Of a stretch of 64,000 nt of DNA, positions 1-11,815 are shown piece by piece. Below the pieces are notes generated by a model. It was not told the DNA's origin, searched no databases, and worked only from the letters and a program-made list of their open reading frames with translations. The position numbers and the translations under genes were made by a program. Position 1 is the stretch's first letter, and each line of letters starts with the position of its first letter. Source of the stretch: Leptospira kirschneri serovar Cynopteri str. 3522 CT (GTDB lineage: Bacteria > Spirochaetota > Leptospiria > Leptospirales > Leptospiraceae); contig NZ_AHMN02000008.1 in the NCBI RefSeq assembly GCF_000243695.2, positions 210,001 through 274,000 on the forward strand. Direction: 5' to 3'.

Positions 1-99
1 AAATTAGAATTACGAATTGAACTCGTCTCAGAAGAATTTTAATCTTATAACCCATAGAAAAAATTCAGAAACGATAAAATATTCAAAAAGAGATTTAAA

Positions 100-1860
<1,761 letters not shown>

Positions 1861-1947
1861 CTTACTAAACTTAACTTGATAGAACTTTGATAAACTATTT
1901 CTCTATAAAAAATTCAGTTTGAATCTACTGAAAGGAAAACTTATAGT

Positions 1948-2575
1948 TTGAAACCTAAAGTAGTAATTCAAATCTACAAAAGTAGGCTCGTCTTATCTAA
2001 AAAAGATCGTGGTTTTCAAAATAGACCCGTTCTGAAATGGCCGGGATCATATTGAATCTTCCACAACTAAAATAGAAGACAGTTGTGTTCGCTTTATTTC
2101 CAGTCTAGATTTTAGTAGAACAGAATCGTTTGCAAATTCCGAATTTTTCGTTGCTTTAGATTATCACCCAGAGACTAAAATTCCCAAAAACCAGTTCTAT
2201 GACGATCTTGACGAAGTTTCATTTAACTTTTCAAAATTAACTAGATTCAAATTTGATATCTTCGAATTTGAAAAAATGAGTTCGGATCAAGTAAATTTAT
2301 TTTTTAATGGAACAAATTTGGGCATTCCGAAAAGACAATCTTTTCAAATAGCCAGCCTAAGTCCAAATTCACCGGTTAGAATCAAAATCAATTGGAAAAG
2401 CGATTTTTCCTTTTCTCGGGGAAAAAAAAGACAATTTTACGAACTAGATTATATCGTTGAATTTAAAGGTATATTTGAAACTTTTTTGAGAGAAAGTCCC
2501 AAAACAGAAACCTTTCTCAAATATATTCAAATATCGAAATGTAAAGAAATAGATCTTAGAAAAATCCTCAACTAA
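1948..2575 (+). pseudogene. Frameshifted hypothetical gene, about 209 codons
   Basis: A TTG at 1948, preceded by AAAGGA, opens a frame reading [18 protein letters not shown] that stops at a TGA near 2053. From about 2034 a second frame is open without interruption to 2575 (for example RFISSLDFSRTESFANSEF, then DDLDEVSFNFSKLTRFKF). It continues into the 99-codon stretch that begins with ATG at 2276. The two frames join naturally around 2034-2053, so a one-base frameshift in a single gene is the simplest reading. The product is not recognised; it looks like a soluble protein rich in beta strands. The 99-codon C-terminal part alone might still be made from 2276, but no ribosome binding site precedes it. 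Confidence 0.5.
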
Positions 2576-2689
2576 TACGTGTTTGATGCCAAAAATTAGT
2601 TTTTTTAAGTATCAATTATTATAACTGCTTTAATGTTTTAGTTTCTAAAGACTAAAACGAAATTTTTTGAATTCATTTTTATTTCATAA

Positions 2690-2800
2690 CCTACTTGATA
2701 ACTATATAATAAAGTATTTAATATTTTACATAGAATCAGCGCGTTTTGTGATAAAATTAACGGTACTCAATTTTACAGAGATCAGTAAGATTAACTTTTA
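2690..2800 (+). repeat. Dispersed AATTGAGTA-type repeat, copy 1
   Basis: About 95 bp containing AAAGTATTTAATATTTTACA, then a block ending in CGGTACTCAATTTTACAGAG and ATCAGTA. A near-identical copy lies inverted at 32600-32700, and weaker copies are at 13275-13365, 32760-32830, 35278-35375, 36690-36800, 38270-38345 and 42905-42985. The short open frame across it (2667-2861) is part of the repeat and is not a gene. Confidence 0.7.
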
Positions 2801-3019
2801 CGAAATAATACTTTATTTCATATTTCTTAGGAAGCATAAAGTCTGCTTCAGACGTTTATAATACGCAATAACAAAATTAAGATCCCACTTCTAAGTGTCG
2901 CATAAATCCGTTTTTTTTATGTCGTTGTTTATTTTTACTATAATCATCATACTTTAGTAATCCAAATACTTTCTCAATTGAAGGACTGGTTAAAGATACA
3001 TAAAAAAACTTGCATATAT

Positions 3020-3150
3020 TACTACGTTTTACTAGTATGGCACACTGTATTCGGAGGAATACTGGTGCAAATCCAGTGCTGGCCCGCAACCGTAATGTTG
3101 AATTCTTTTAATCGTATTAGAATTCTCTAAGTCGGATACTCCTCTTTAAA
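3020..3150 (+). promoter_or_regulatory. Cobalamin (AdoCbl-type) riboswitch
   Basis: The conserved core is seen directly: GGTGCAAATCCAGTGCTG, then GCCCGCAACCGTAATG, then AAGTCGGATACTCCTC about 45 nt later. This matches the order and wording of the B12 element. It lies about 150 nt upstream of the receptor gene that starts at 3304 and on the same strand. Cobalamin binding is expected to repress expression of that receptor. A hairpin AAAACAC/GTGTTTT follows at about 3149-3177 but lacks a clear U-run, so translational rather than terminator control is possible. Confidence 0.88.
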
Positions 3151-3303
3151 AACACTCTCGTGGATGTGGTGTGTTTTCGTCTTCTATTCATTTCTTTTGA
3201 ATCGTTTCATTAGAATATTTTGTTGAATGAATCAACTTGAGTGGTTGCGGTTTATATTGGGTCATCTTCCGGTTAACGTTCTTTTTTTAGAGGTTACCGT
3301 ATT

Positions 3304-5535
3304 ATGGAAAAAATCAAACCATTCATTGTTTTTAACTACTTAAAAAGCAATATCATTTTTTACTTATTTTTAAGCTTTTTATCTTTAATAGTTTTTCTTT
3401 CTCCAGTCCGAATTTTTTCTCAGGAACAATCCGAAAAAGAATCACCTGAAACTAAAGATTTAAAAACGGAAGAATCGACGAGAGATGATAAACGGTCCGA
3501 AGGTATATTCGTAAAGGGTTATACTGATAAAGGACTTACTGGAATGAAACAAAACGTACGTCTAAAAGACATTCCGGCGACCGTAAACATCATAGACAAT
3601 AAAGAGCTAAAAGCCCGCGCTGCGGATCAATGGCTTTCTGCTATCTCTTATGTTCCCGGTATATTTGTAATTCAAAACTACGGAGGATTTAACACTCTTA
3701 CGATTAGAGGATTAGATTCTCGTAATACTCTTTTACTTAAAGACGGCGCAAGAGACGACACTTTTCTCATTCAGAATAGTTCTCCTATGAGTAACCTAAC
3801 AAACGTTGAAAGAATTGAAATCCTGAAAGGACCGAATTCAGTTTTATATGGACAAGGAGCTATGGCGGGTGTGATCCATATCATCACTAAAAAACCTCGA
3901 AAAAAAGCTGAGTATGAACTTTCATTTACAAAAGGAAGTTTTGATACTAAAAGAGCTTACATAGGCGCCACCGGGCCCATCGGAACCGAATCTTTAAGAT
4001 ACAGAATAGACGCGGCCACTTCCCAGTATCAAGGTTTTAGAAAAAATTCTTACAACTTAAATAACATATCCACTTCTTTTGAATGGGATATTTCCATGAA
4101 ACACACTCTATCCATTCTTTCCGGAAAAACCTTCGATTTTACAAAACCAGACGCGGGTCTTCCAAAATCAAAAAATCCTAATATAGATTTGGTTTTGCCC
4201 GGAATACGTTTAAACAATAATTACAATACAAAGGAGGACTATCTTAAAAACGAAAGTGGTAATTTTAAAATTCAACTAGACAGTAAGTTTTCCAATAAAC
4301 TTTCGATGAAATCTTTTATTTCCTATTTACCTCAGACTTATTATTATTTTTCAGCGGAAGATTTAACTATTTCTTCCACGGATGAAAATACGATCGAAAG
4401 AGATCACTTTCATTTTGAAACGAAAAGATCTCCCTTACAAGGTACGATTGAATTACAATGTATTTTTCAGACCGGGTTTAAACATAAACTTCTATCCGGT
4501 TATGAATATCACCGTATGGTGAGCAGACATAGACAGAGATATTTTCCAGTAGGCAGCACAAATGTAAACGTTCTATATCCCCAAATAGATTCGGTTCAAT
4601 CCTTGCCAGTGAATTTTAGAGATAGAAAAATTTTATATCAACAAATGCATTCTTTGTATTTTCAAGACCTAATGGAACTTTCAAAAATTATAAAGTTCGT
4701 TTTAGGAGGAAGATATGATAGTTGGGTAAGAGAAAACGTAACAGAAAAACTATCCGATTGGAACGATCAATACGTTTCTAAACCAGAAGACAGAATCATC
4801 AATCGATTTGACGCCAAAGTGTTCACTTACAGATTAGGACTGGTCTATCAACCTCTTCAGTATTATACCGCTTACCTAGGTTATTCTACTGCGTTTATTC
4901 CTGTTACGTTCATCAATATAAAAGGCGATCAACTTAAACCAGAAATGGGGGAACAAATAGAACTAGGCCAAAGGATCGAATTTGTAAAAGGAAAGATTCA
5001 ATTGACAAGTGCCCTTTTTGCCTCAAAAAAATATGACGTTGCAGTTAGAATCAATTCTAAACCCGCTTTGTATGATCAAGCGGGAGAACTTAGAACCAAC
5101 GGTTACGAATTCGATATAGATCTTCGTTTAACCAAAAGATGGAGTCTAAAATCAGGATATGCGCATACAATTGCAGAATGGGAATCTTTTCGTTTTATAA
5201 ACTCAAAAGGGAATGAAATCGATTACAAAGGAAATAGACCGATCAACGTTCCCAGAGACACCGCCAACCTTTGGACTACTTATACTTTTGCTTCCGGTCT
5301 TGGGTTTGGTTTAGGTGGACGTTATATAGATTCGATCGCCGGTGATAACGCAAATTCTTTTTCGCTTCCACCCTATGGACTATATGACGTGTCCCTATAT
5401 TATAGATATAACCATTTTTATTTCCAGATCAATTGTAACAACATATCCAATAAGAAATATTTTATATCCTCCATCCCAAACCCAACTCCAGGCCCGCCTA
5501 GACAATTTCTATTTACCGCAAGTGCTAAATTTTAA
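3304..5535 (+). CDS. TonB-dependent outer-membrane receptor under B12 riboswitch
   Basis: Outer-membrane gated channel, 743 aa. The N-terminal hydrophobic signal segment (residues ~15-38) ends near IFSQ. A charged linker follows, then the plug domain starting at GMKQNVRLKDIPATVNI, with ADQWLSAISYVPGIFVI, TIRGLD and VERIEILKGPNSVLYGQG, which is the typical plug ending. The rest is a beta-barrel of alternating hydrophobic strands ending in ...FLFTASAKF with C-terminal Phe. By sequence the plug resembles siderophore receptors (FecA/FhuA type). The upstream cobalamin riboswitch instead argues for cobalamin or another corrinoid as cargo. AGAGG lies about 11 nt before the ATG. It is transcribed alone. 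Confidence 0.92.
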   Translation: MEKIKPFIVFNYLKSNIIFYLFLSFLSLIVFLSPVRIFSQEQSEKESPETKDLKTEESTRDDKRSEGIFVKGYTDKGLTGMKQNVRLKDIPATVNIIDNKELKARAADQWLSAISYVPGIFVIQNYGGFNTLTIRGLDSRNTLLLKDGARDDTFLIQNSSPMSNLTNVERIEILKGPNSVLYGQGAMAGVIHIITKKPRKKAEYELSFTKGSFDTKRAYIGATGPIGTESLRYRIDAATSQYQGFRKNSYNLNNISTSFEWDISMKHTLSILSGKTFDFTKPDAGLPKSKNPNIDLVLPGIRLNNNYNTKEDYLKNESGNFKIQLDSKFSNKLSMKSFISYLPQTYYYFSAEDLTISSTDENTIERDHFHFETKRSPLQGTIELQCIFQTGFKHKLLSGYEYHRMVSRHRQRYFPVGSTNVNVLYPQIDSVQSLPVNFRDRKILYQQMHSLYFQDLMELSKIIKFVLGGRYDSWVRENVTEKLSDWNDQYVSKPEDRIINRFDAKVFTYRLGLVYQPLQYYTAYLGYSTAFIPVTFINIKGDQLKPEMGEQIELGQRIEFVKGKIQLTSALFASKKYDVAVRINSKPALYDQAGELRTNGYEFDIDLRLTKRWSLKSGYAHTIAEWESFRFINSKGNEIDYKGNRPINVPRDTANLWTTYTFASGLGFGLGGRYIDSIAGDNANSFSLPPYGLYDVSLYYRYNHFYFQINCNNISNKKYFISSIPNPTPGPPRQFLFTASAKF

Positions 5536-5763
5536 AACAAAATCTAACATATTATATCCATTAATAAGTATAAAATAAGAATATTCTAATTTATATATAC
5601 TTTCAATACTTCAAAATAAAATCTGGATTTTCAAAGTTCCTACATTTTAAAAAATGTGAATTCGATGTAAGAAAATCCCTATAAAAAAATCATTGGCGAT
5701 CGTAGAACAACGATTTTACGAAAAAATTTTATTTTAAGATTGTTATTTTTAGATTTTATAAAA

Positions 5764-6417
5764 CTAACCAAAGTCAGCGATTCGATCTGATTCCAAAATT
5801 CTAATCCCTTTGGGTTCTTTTTCTGCGATCTGGATCATTGCCTTTGCAACCGTTCTTCCATGAATCGATCTATATTTTCGAATTCCTCCCCAAAGAAAGG
5901 GATTTACAATCTTTGCAACAAGATGACCAACAACTTCGCCAGGACGCACCTCTTCTCTTTCTCCTTCGAGCAAGGAAGGTCTAAAAATTCCTAAAAAAGA
6001 AAAACCGATCTTTTCCAAATCCTTTTCCATTTCTCCTTTGACTCGATTGTAAAATACGAAAGATTTAGGATCAGCTCCTAAGGCGCTGACTATTAGAAAG
6101 GATCTAGCTCCTTTTTCTTTTGTAAGTTTTGCGAGTTTTAAAACGTATTCGTGATCTACTTTTCTAAAATTTTCCTGGCTTCCCGCTTTGGAAATTGTAG
6201 TTCCCAAACAGCAAAAAACGTCTGTGATTTCTTTGGGAAGAGAGGATGTAACTAATGATTCGTAGTCGGAAATAATTGCTTCGGCCCCCGTAGTATTTCC
6301 AGGTTTTCGAACAAGAGCATAAACTTTTTGGTAGTAAGAGGACTTGGATAATTCTTCCAAAAGATATTTTCCGATCAATCCGCTTGCACCCGCGACCAAA
6401 GCGATTTTTTGAGACAT
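5764..6417 (-). CDS. NAD(P)-binding oxidoreductase, short SDR/NAD(P)H-binding type, 217 aa
   Basis: The N-terminus KIALVAGASGLIGKYLLEEL is a Rossmann fold with the atypical-SDR GxxGxxG motif. It is followed by VYALVRKPG, VFCCLGTT and FLIVSALGAD, a layout like the HTATIP2/YwnB group of NAD(P)H-binding proteins. Near residue 122 FYNRVKGEMEKDL supplies a Tyr-x-x-x-Lys arrangement. The ATG at 6417 is chosen because AGGAGAAAT lies 6 nt upstream. A 56-codon in-frame extension to 6585 would run into the divergent cyclase gene and shows no motif. Substrate unknown. Confidence 0.88.
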   Translation of the reverse strand: MSQKIALVAGASGLIGKYLLEELSKSSYYQKVYALVRKPGNTTGAEAIISDYESLVTSSLPKEITDVFCCLGTTISKAGSQENFRKVDHEYVLKLAKLTKEKGARSFLIVSALGADPKSFVFYNRVKGEMEKDLEKIGFSFLGIFRPSLLEGEREEVRPGEVVGHLVAKIVNPFLWGGIRKYRSIHGRTVAKAMIQIAEKEPKGIRILESDRIADFG

Positions 6418-6579
6418 GTATCGATTTCTCCTAAAAAGATTGAGAAAAGAATGTTTCTCTTCTTTTTTTATGAAAGAATTTTTTTCAAAATCGATCCTTC
6501 TTTCCGGAAAGAATTGATTTCGAATCCGTAAATTTCTACCTTGAACTTTGTGAATCCTTTCCAATCGATCCAAAAAATG

Positions 6580-7887
6580 TTTCATACTCTAGACAGAAAA
6601 TCTATGCCGGATTCCGTTTTAGATGTTCTCCAAAAAGAAGAAAGAAGCGGAATTATGATCACCAATTATTTTCGTTATCTGATTGCACTTTTCTTTTTGG
6701 TTCAAATAGCGGTCAACGTAGAAAATGGGAACAGTAAATTCAATTTCATCGCGTTTTCGATTTATCTTTTTTTAACTCTTTCGCATACGATCGTTATTCG
6801 AGTTTGCCCAATTTCCATCGTAAACGTTTTCAATTATTTTACTTTGTTTGCGGAATATATTCTGATTTTAGGAGTTTTACTTTTTTATACTTTTACGGTA
6901 AAGAACGTGGATTTAGGATTTGCTCTTAAAAATACGATCAATCTTTTCTTTCTTTTTCCGATTATCTATTCTCTTTTACAATTTAAGATTCGTTTCGTTT
7001 TTATTGGGCTCTTTCTTTTTTATGCGATTTATTTTTCGATTCTTTGGATCGCAATTTCCACCAATCAACTTACTTATACTAAGGACTGGGGATATTATAT
7101 CAACGGGCCGGGGGTTTTGATCGAAGACATCGTTGCAGGTAAACCGGGTATGTATTTTTGTTTTGCTATGATGATTTCCATGGGAATCTTTCGAACCATT
7201 TCTATGGTAAGAAGGATTGGAATTGCGGAAGGTCAAAAAACGGAACTCTCTAGATATTTTTCCCCCAAGATCGTAAACGAAATGGTGGAAAATCCCGGAA
7301 CCCTTCAAAATGGAAATCGCCAAATCGTGAGTATTCTTTTTTTAGATATTCGTAATTTTACCGCAATGTCAGAGAATATGGATCCTAAAGAACTGAGCGC
7401 CTTTTTATCAGAATTTCGTAAAATTATGATGGAATGTGTTTTTGAACATAACGGTACATTAGATAAATATATTGGAGACGCTGTAATGGCTACGTTCGGA
7501 ACCCCTCATCCTTCTCCTTCCGCCGAAGTGGACGCAAGAAATGCGGTAGGTTGTGGAGTCATCATGCAAAAGAGGCTTTCCGAATGGAATCTACTGAGAA
7601 AATCGGAAGGTAAAACTTCTATCTCAATCGGTATCGGTATTCATACGGGGGAAGTTTTTGCTGGAAATATAGGCAACGATCTTCATAGAGAATATTCAGT
7701 AATTGGTGATGCAGTTAATACGGCTTCTAGAATCGAATCTATTTGTAAGGTTTTGAAAAAATCATTTTTGATTTCTAAAGAAACAATGGAGTTGTTAGGC
7801 GGTAAATACACGCTCAATCGAATGCCTAGAGTCAAAGTCAAAGGCAAACAAGAACCATTAGAACTTTATGAAGTTGTATGGGGATGA
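6580..7887 (+). CDS. Membrane-bound class III adenylate/guanylate cyclase
   Basis: The N-terminal half holds about six hydrophobic helices (for example YFRYLIALFFLVQIAV and ILILGVLLFYTF). The cytoplasmic half is a class III cyclase catalytic domain that begins after RYFSPKIVNEMVENPG. Metal-binding Asp residues are seen in ILFLDIRNFTAMSE and DKYIGDAVMATFG. The dimer and transition-state region follows (EYSVIGDAVNTASRIES), and the domain ends VKVKGKQEPLELYEVV. The product is a cyclic nucleotide, probably cAMP. The frame also allows a TTG start at 6541; the ATG at 6580 is preferred, but no strong ribosome binding site decides it. It is divergent from the oxidoreductase at 5764-6417. Confidence 0.9.
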   Translation, partial: FHTLDRKSMPDSVLDVLQKEERSGIMITNYFRYLIALFFLVQIAVNVENGNSKFNFIAFSIYLFLTLSHTIVIRVCPISIVNVFNYFTLFAEYILILGVLLFYTFTVKNVDLGFALKNTINLFFLFPIIYSLLQFKIRFVFIGLFLFYAIYFSILWIAISTNQLTYTKDWGYYINGPGVLIEDIVAGKPGMYFCFAMMISMGIFRTISMVRRIGIAEGQKTELSRYFSPKIVNEMVENPGTLQNGNRQIVSILFLDIRNFTAMSENMDPKELSAFLSEFRKIMMECVFEHNGTLDKYIGDAVMATFGTPHPSPSAEVDARNAVGCGVIMQKRLSEWNLLRKSEGKTSISIGIGIHTGEVFAGNIGNDLHREYSVIGDAVNTASRIESICKVLKKSFLISKETMELLGGKYTLNRMPRVKVKGKQEPLELYEVVWG

Positions 7888-7902
7888 GTTGCGACCCATA
7901 GA

Positions 7903-7985
7903 GAGCAACTCATTGAGTTAATAAACAAATAAAATTAAAACTAACCAGAAATTTTAGTATAAACTAAAAATGCAGCCAAGTTGCG
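7903..7985. repeat. 83-bp perfect direct repeat, left copy
   Basis: The 83 bases from GAGCAACTCATTGAG to GCAGCCAAGTTGCG are identical in the same orientation at 11677-11759. The copy begins 15 nt after the cyclase stop codon. Together the two copies bracket the higher-GC WGR/IS982/ankyrin segment. Confidence 0.9.
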
Positions 7986-8140
7986 ACCCCATAACCTTAC
8001 ACCCCTTAGGTGCATATGAATATTCTGGTGATTGCTTGTAATTTGGAAAATTTTCCCAATCAAAATATAATTTGGTTAGTGTACTGATCATTCATAGCGT
8101 ATAATCATCTAAAAGTACAATGATCTTTAAGGAGGTTTGC

Positions 8141-8276
8141 ATGCTCCAAATACTTATGAAATCGCGATTAATGCAGCCTACGGGTAAAGCGAGGAATGAT
8201 GGTTAGAAAAGCTGTTCGTCAAGTTACTCTAAGGCTCGAATCTATCCTGGAAGGGCAATCAGGTTTCGTTGGATAA
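8141..8276 (+). other. Two overlapping very short reading frames upstream of the WGR gene
   Basis: A 21-codon frame starts with ATG at 8141 (MLQILMKSRL...) and has an ideal AAGGAGG 6 nt upstream. It stops at 8206. A 26-codon frame (8196-8276, MMVRKAVRQVTLRLES...) overlaps it and ends just before the WGR start. They may be a leader or the remains of a small upstream gene. No family is recognised. Confidence 0.25.
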
Positions 8277-8283
8277 TACAGGC

Positions 8284-9351
8284 ATGAGGCATTGCTTAAT
8301 TCGCAGCAGCAACTTTTTCCAGATTGAAGTCTCTGGCAAAAATCTGAAACTCATTTCAGGCGTAATTGGTACGGATGGAAATGCGGTATTCCAAACTTAC
8401 TTCAGCGAAGCTAAGTGCATGGAAGTTGCCCAGAAGATAATTAAAGAAAAAGTCAACACAGGATATGTTGAGACATCGGAGCTTCTTGTAAAATCTCCGA
8501 AAGAAATAATTTTGGGATTTGCAGCCGAGCACAATGTGATTCTATCGGATGAGGATTCCTTTGGAAAAGTCGCCGCGGAGGCACTGGAGCAATTTGGGCC
8601 TCACCATTATCATTGCAACACCGACAAAATCCTGAAATTAAAAGGTTTTGTTGGAATGGAAAAATATTCTCAATTAGTATTCCGACTGATTTCACATGGG
8701 GTGGAAAGCATATTCAAGCGAAAAAGTATTCCGACTGACAACGATCGGGCCATATCTTCAGCCGCGGTTGTACTCGCTTTTCTACCACGTCCGAAAACCC
8801 ATATTAGCGAATTGCTTCTCACATGGTATCTTAAAATCCGCGATCAAAGAAAGCGCCTTTGGGAAGCTAAGGGCAATATTGCTCTCGCTCTTGCGGCTCA
8901 AGACTACGCGGCAGCGGCGCCCGTTTTAGCTGAGAATTCCAATTTTAATCCAGAGAGTTCTGTGATATGGCATCGTAACTATTATGCCCTATGCATTTTG
9001 AGAAAAGATCCTTCTGATCCCATTGCGCATTTGGAAGCCGCCATCCAGTCCGGTATTAAATTCACGTGGGGGCACGCTTATCTGGCAGCCATTTTAGCTG
9101 ATCTCGAGGCATTCTCAGCCCTGCCAGTTTTGCACCTATGTTGCAATGCTTGTAAAAGATCAGACATTAAAGACGCCTTGCTCGAATCCGTACGCAGACT
9201 TGAAACCCGGCACCCAAGCTCAAAAAAAGATGAAAGAATGGTGTGGTTACTTGGGACTGTGATAACTAAAGATATCCAGGCGGGTACCGGAACAGACAAT
9301 GTTTTTTTCGGAAACTTCAGATCAGAGAGATATGCGGAGGATGAGTACTAA
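8284..9351 (+). CDS. WGR-like domain protein, 355 aa
   Basis: Residues ~1-65 follow the WGR-domain pattern. FFQIEVSGKNLKLISGVIGTDGN corresponds to the usual WEI...G..L...WGRIGTDG, and the segment ends IIKEKVNTGYVE, the usual K..KGY.E end. The signature Trp-Gly-Arg itself is replaced by Gly-Val-Ile, so the domain is degenerate. The rest is helical and Ala/Leu-rich and resembles no enzyme I know; residues ~190-300 look like HEAT- or TPR-type repeats. An alternative TTG start lies at 8269. Base composition is richer in GC than the flanking genes. It was probably followed directly by the ankyrin gene before IS982 inserted 3 nt past its stop codon. Function unknown. Confidence 0.75.
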   Translation: MRHCLIRSSNFFQIEVSGKNLKLISGVIGTDGNAVFQTYFSEAKCMEVAQKIIKEKVNTGYVETSELLVKSPKEIILGFAAEHNVILSDEDSFGKVAAEALEQFGPHHYHCNTDKILKLKGFVGMEKYSQLVFRLISHGVESIFKRKSIPTDNDRAISSAAVVLAFLPRPKTHISELLLTWYLKIRDQRKRLWEAKGNIALALAAQDYAAAAPVLAENSNFNPESSVIWHRNYYALCILRKDPSDPIAHLEAAIQSGIKFTWGHAYLAAILADLEAFSALPVLHLCCNACKRSDIKDALLESVRRLETRHPSSKKDERMVWLLGTVITKDIQAGTGTDNVFFGNFRSERYAEDEY

Positions 9352-9354
9352 TTA

Positions 9355-10361
9355 ACGTGAGTTCGGCCTAAGGAGAAAGTAGAAGTTGTAAATTGTCTTT
9401 GGATTTCAAATTCAAAGAAGGTTTTTTTGGAAAAAATGAAAATGCGACTAACCCGCTTAATAGATTAACGGCCCAATTGAAAAAACTACGATGCCTAGTA
9501 TGTTGAATCTGACAGATATTTTTAAGTTCATCATTAACGGATTCAATGATAGCTCTTTTCCTTAAAAGGATTTTATCAACTAAGGGCATTAATTTATTTT
9601 TCATATTCTTTTTAAGTTTTGTAATGAGTTGAATTCCCTTTTCATAAAGACTTTCAAACAGAGATTGACTGATGTAACCTCTATCTCCGAAAAGTTTACC
9701 GTAAATATTTTTAACAAGTGGAAAGATCACTTTCAAATTCCTGTCGTCCACATTTCCAGGAGTGACCATAAATGATAATAATTCACCTTGATCATTTATG
9801 ATTAAATGCAATTTAAAGCCGTAAAACCAGCCTGTGCTTGATTTCCCTCGCTGCGCAATGTCTTTAAATACCTTATGAGAATGGATTCTTCTGTTGTCGC
9901 ATACTTTGAGAATCGTGGAATCAATGAACGATATTCCGGAACACTTTTCTAAACAAGAATTTGACAGAAACGAAGCGATGACGGTTAACGCGTTAGGCAT
10001 CAGCTCGACAAAACGATTGTAACTTACAGCTTTTGGAAATTCGGATTTCAGATTCTTTTTTATTTCTATCAAATAATAATTTTTAAATTCTCTATAATGA
10101 GAAAGATGGAAATAAACTACGATTGTTGCTACTTCACTCAGGCTGAGTTGAAATTTACGGTTCCTTTTTCGAACCACCGGACTCAATATTTTCCCGTTCC
10201 AGTTTATTTTTTGTTGTGTACAATAATCGTCTATTGCGCAAAATATCTCTGTCAGATCCATATTGTACCTTTTCTTGTCGGAAATTTGGTTCAATATGCG
10301 ATCTGGCGCTTTTCAGTACAAGATTTTTACTCTTTTTTCCTTCTTACGCCGAACTCACGTT
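9355..10361. mobile_element. IS982-family insertion sequence, about 1,007 bp
   Basis: The ends are inverted repeats: left AACGTGAGTTCGGCCTAAG, right end read inward AACGTGAGTTCGGCGTAAG (one mismatch). The single gene between them is an IS982-type transposase on the minus strand. The element sits 3 nt after the stop codon of the WGR gene and about 20 nt before the start of the ankyrin gene. No clear target-site duplication is visible (left flank CTAATT, right flank ATTTAA). It appears complete and recently active. Confidence 0.9.
9368..10261 (-). CDS. IS982-family DDE transposase, 297 aa
   Basis: The start MDLTEIFCAIDDYC is typical of IS982 transposases and is preceded by AAAGG at 6 nt spacing; the frame could extend to 10294. 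Catalytic residues are visible: Asp in FIDSTILKV, Asp in FGDRGYIS, and Glu in RKRAIIESVNDELK. The closing signature CQIQHTRHRSFFNW and LSGLVAFSFFPKKPSL is characteristic of the family. The length matches intact members and no frameshift is seen, so it is probably functional. It may also act in trans on the repeats in this window whose ends resemble this element's. Confidence 0.94.
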   Translation of the reverse strand: MDLTEIFCAIDDYCTQQKINWNGKILSPVVRKRNRKFQLSLSEVATIVVYFHLSHYREFKNYYLIEIKKNLKSEFPKAVSYNRFVELMPNALTVIASFLSNSCLEKCSGISFIDSTILKVCDNRRIHSHKVFKDIAQRGKSSTGWFYGFKLHLIINDQGELLSFMVTPGNVDDRNLKVIFPLVKNIYGKLFGDRGYISQSLFESLYEKGIQLITKLKKNMKNKLMPLVDKILLRKRAIIESVNDELKNICQIQHTRHRSFFNWAVNLLSGLVAFSFFPKKPSLNLKSKDNLQLLLSP

Positions 10362-11319
10362 ATTTAAGGTTTGAGGAGAATCGATGAAAGAAAATACTAA
10401 ACTGTTCGAAGCAATTCGTGCACGTGATGTCGCGGCGCTAAAGACGTTGCTCGGCGATGGTTGTTGATCCACCGAGCCTCGAAGATGGAGGTAATAATAA
10501 TACTGCACTTTCCTTGGCTGCCTATTTTAGGCAGCCTAAAATGATCGAATATCTGCTCAAGAAAGGAGCCAGGGTAAACTGATCGGACCAAGGATGGTAG
10601 CATAACGCTTCATGATGCGGTATGGCAGTACGAAAGAAAGTCAGTTGAAATCTTGCTGGCTGCAGGTGCAGATGTCAATGCGGCGGATGAAAGTGATTGG
10701 ACACCGATCTGGCTCGCCTCAAAGTTTGAGCCTTTTATGGCATTAATTCAACACGGAGCTACTGTGAATAGCCGTATGAAGTAGGCAAGAGCTTGCTGAG
10801 AAAGACGGTCGAGATTACCGCGACGCTTAATCAAGCCGATGGCATAAAAATGTTAGATAAGTTGGTAGAGCTAGGGCTCAAAGTTGAAGATGAAAAACCC
10901 GATGAGCGCGGAAAGACGCTCCTAATGGCGGCAGTTGAGCTCTCCCTGGGAGCCTATCAAAACAAAAACCTGATCGCGCATTGGCTGCTCGGGAAGGGCG
11001 CAGATGTGTCGTCGGCCTATGAATATGGAATGACCGTCTTGCATTATGCGTGCCACCACGGCGATTTGGATATGATTCAAACCTGCTTGCTGCAGGGAGC
11101 GATCCAGATGTCAAAGTCACACGCAAAAGACAGAAAGAAAATCATCGATGCATTGAGAAAGGTCAGCAAAGAAGAAGTCAAATCCCCGATGAACCTGTGG
11201 GTTGATGGCAGCGGTGTTCGGCTCGAGGGCAGTAACAGGAAAGCTATCCTGGAGCACATGCTGGAAATCACGGTAGACCTCCATGTTAACGTGTTCTCGG
11301 ATCCGGGGTATGATGATCC

Positions 11320-11676
<357 letters not shown>

Positions 11677-11759
11677 GAGCAACTCATTGAGTTAATAAAC
11701 AAATAAAATTAAAACTAACCAGAAATTTTAGTATAAACTAAAAATGCAGCCAAGTTGCG
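11677..11759. repeat. 83-bp perfect direct repeat, right copy
   Basis: Identical to 7903-7985 over 83 bases and in the same orientation. The preceding bases are also similar (ATAG[A/G]GAGC), so homology starts slightly earlier with a mismatch. Confidence 0.9.
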
Positions 11760-11815
11760 GCTCAAGCGAAGCGGCAACTTACAAGCGTTAGATTGTAAAT
11801 ATGCTCTTGTTTTGT

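Noticed and set aside
2667..2861. 64-codon frame as a gene
   Set aside because: It lies inside the AATTGAGTA repeat family, whose inverted copy at 32605-32829 gives a similar frame; no ribosome binding site.
6418..6585. Upstream extension of the oxidoreductase
   Set aside because: AGGAGAAAT before 6417 and the Rossmann start fix the N-terminus; the extension overlaps the divergent cyclase gene.
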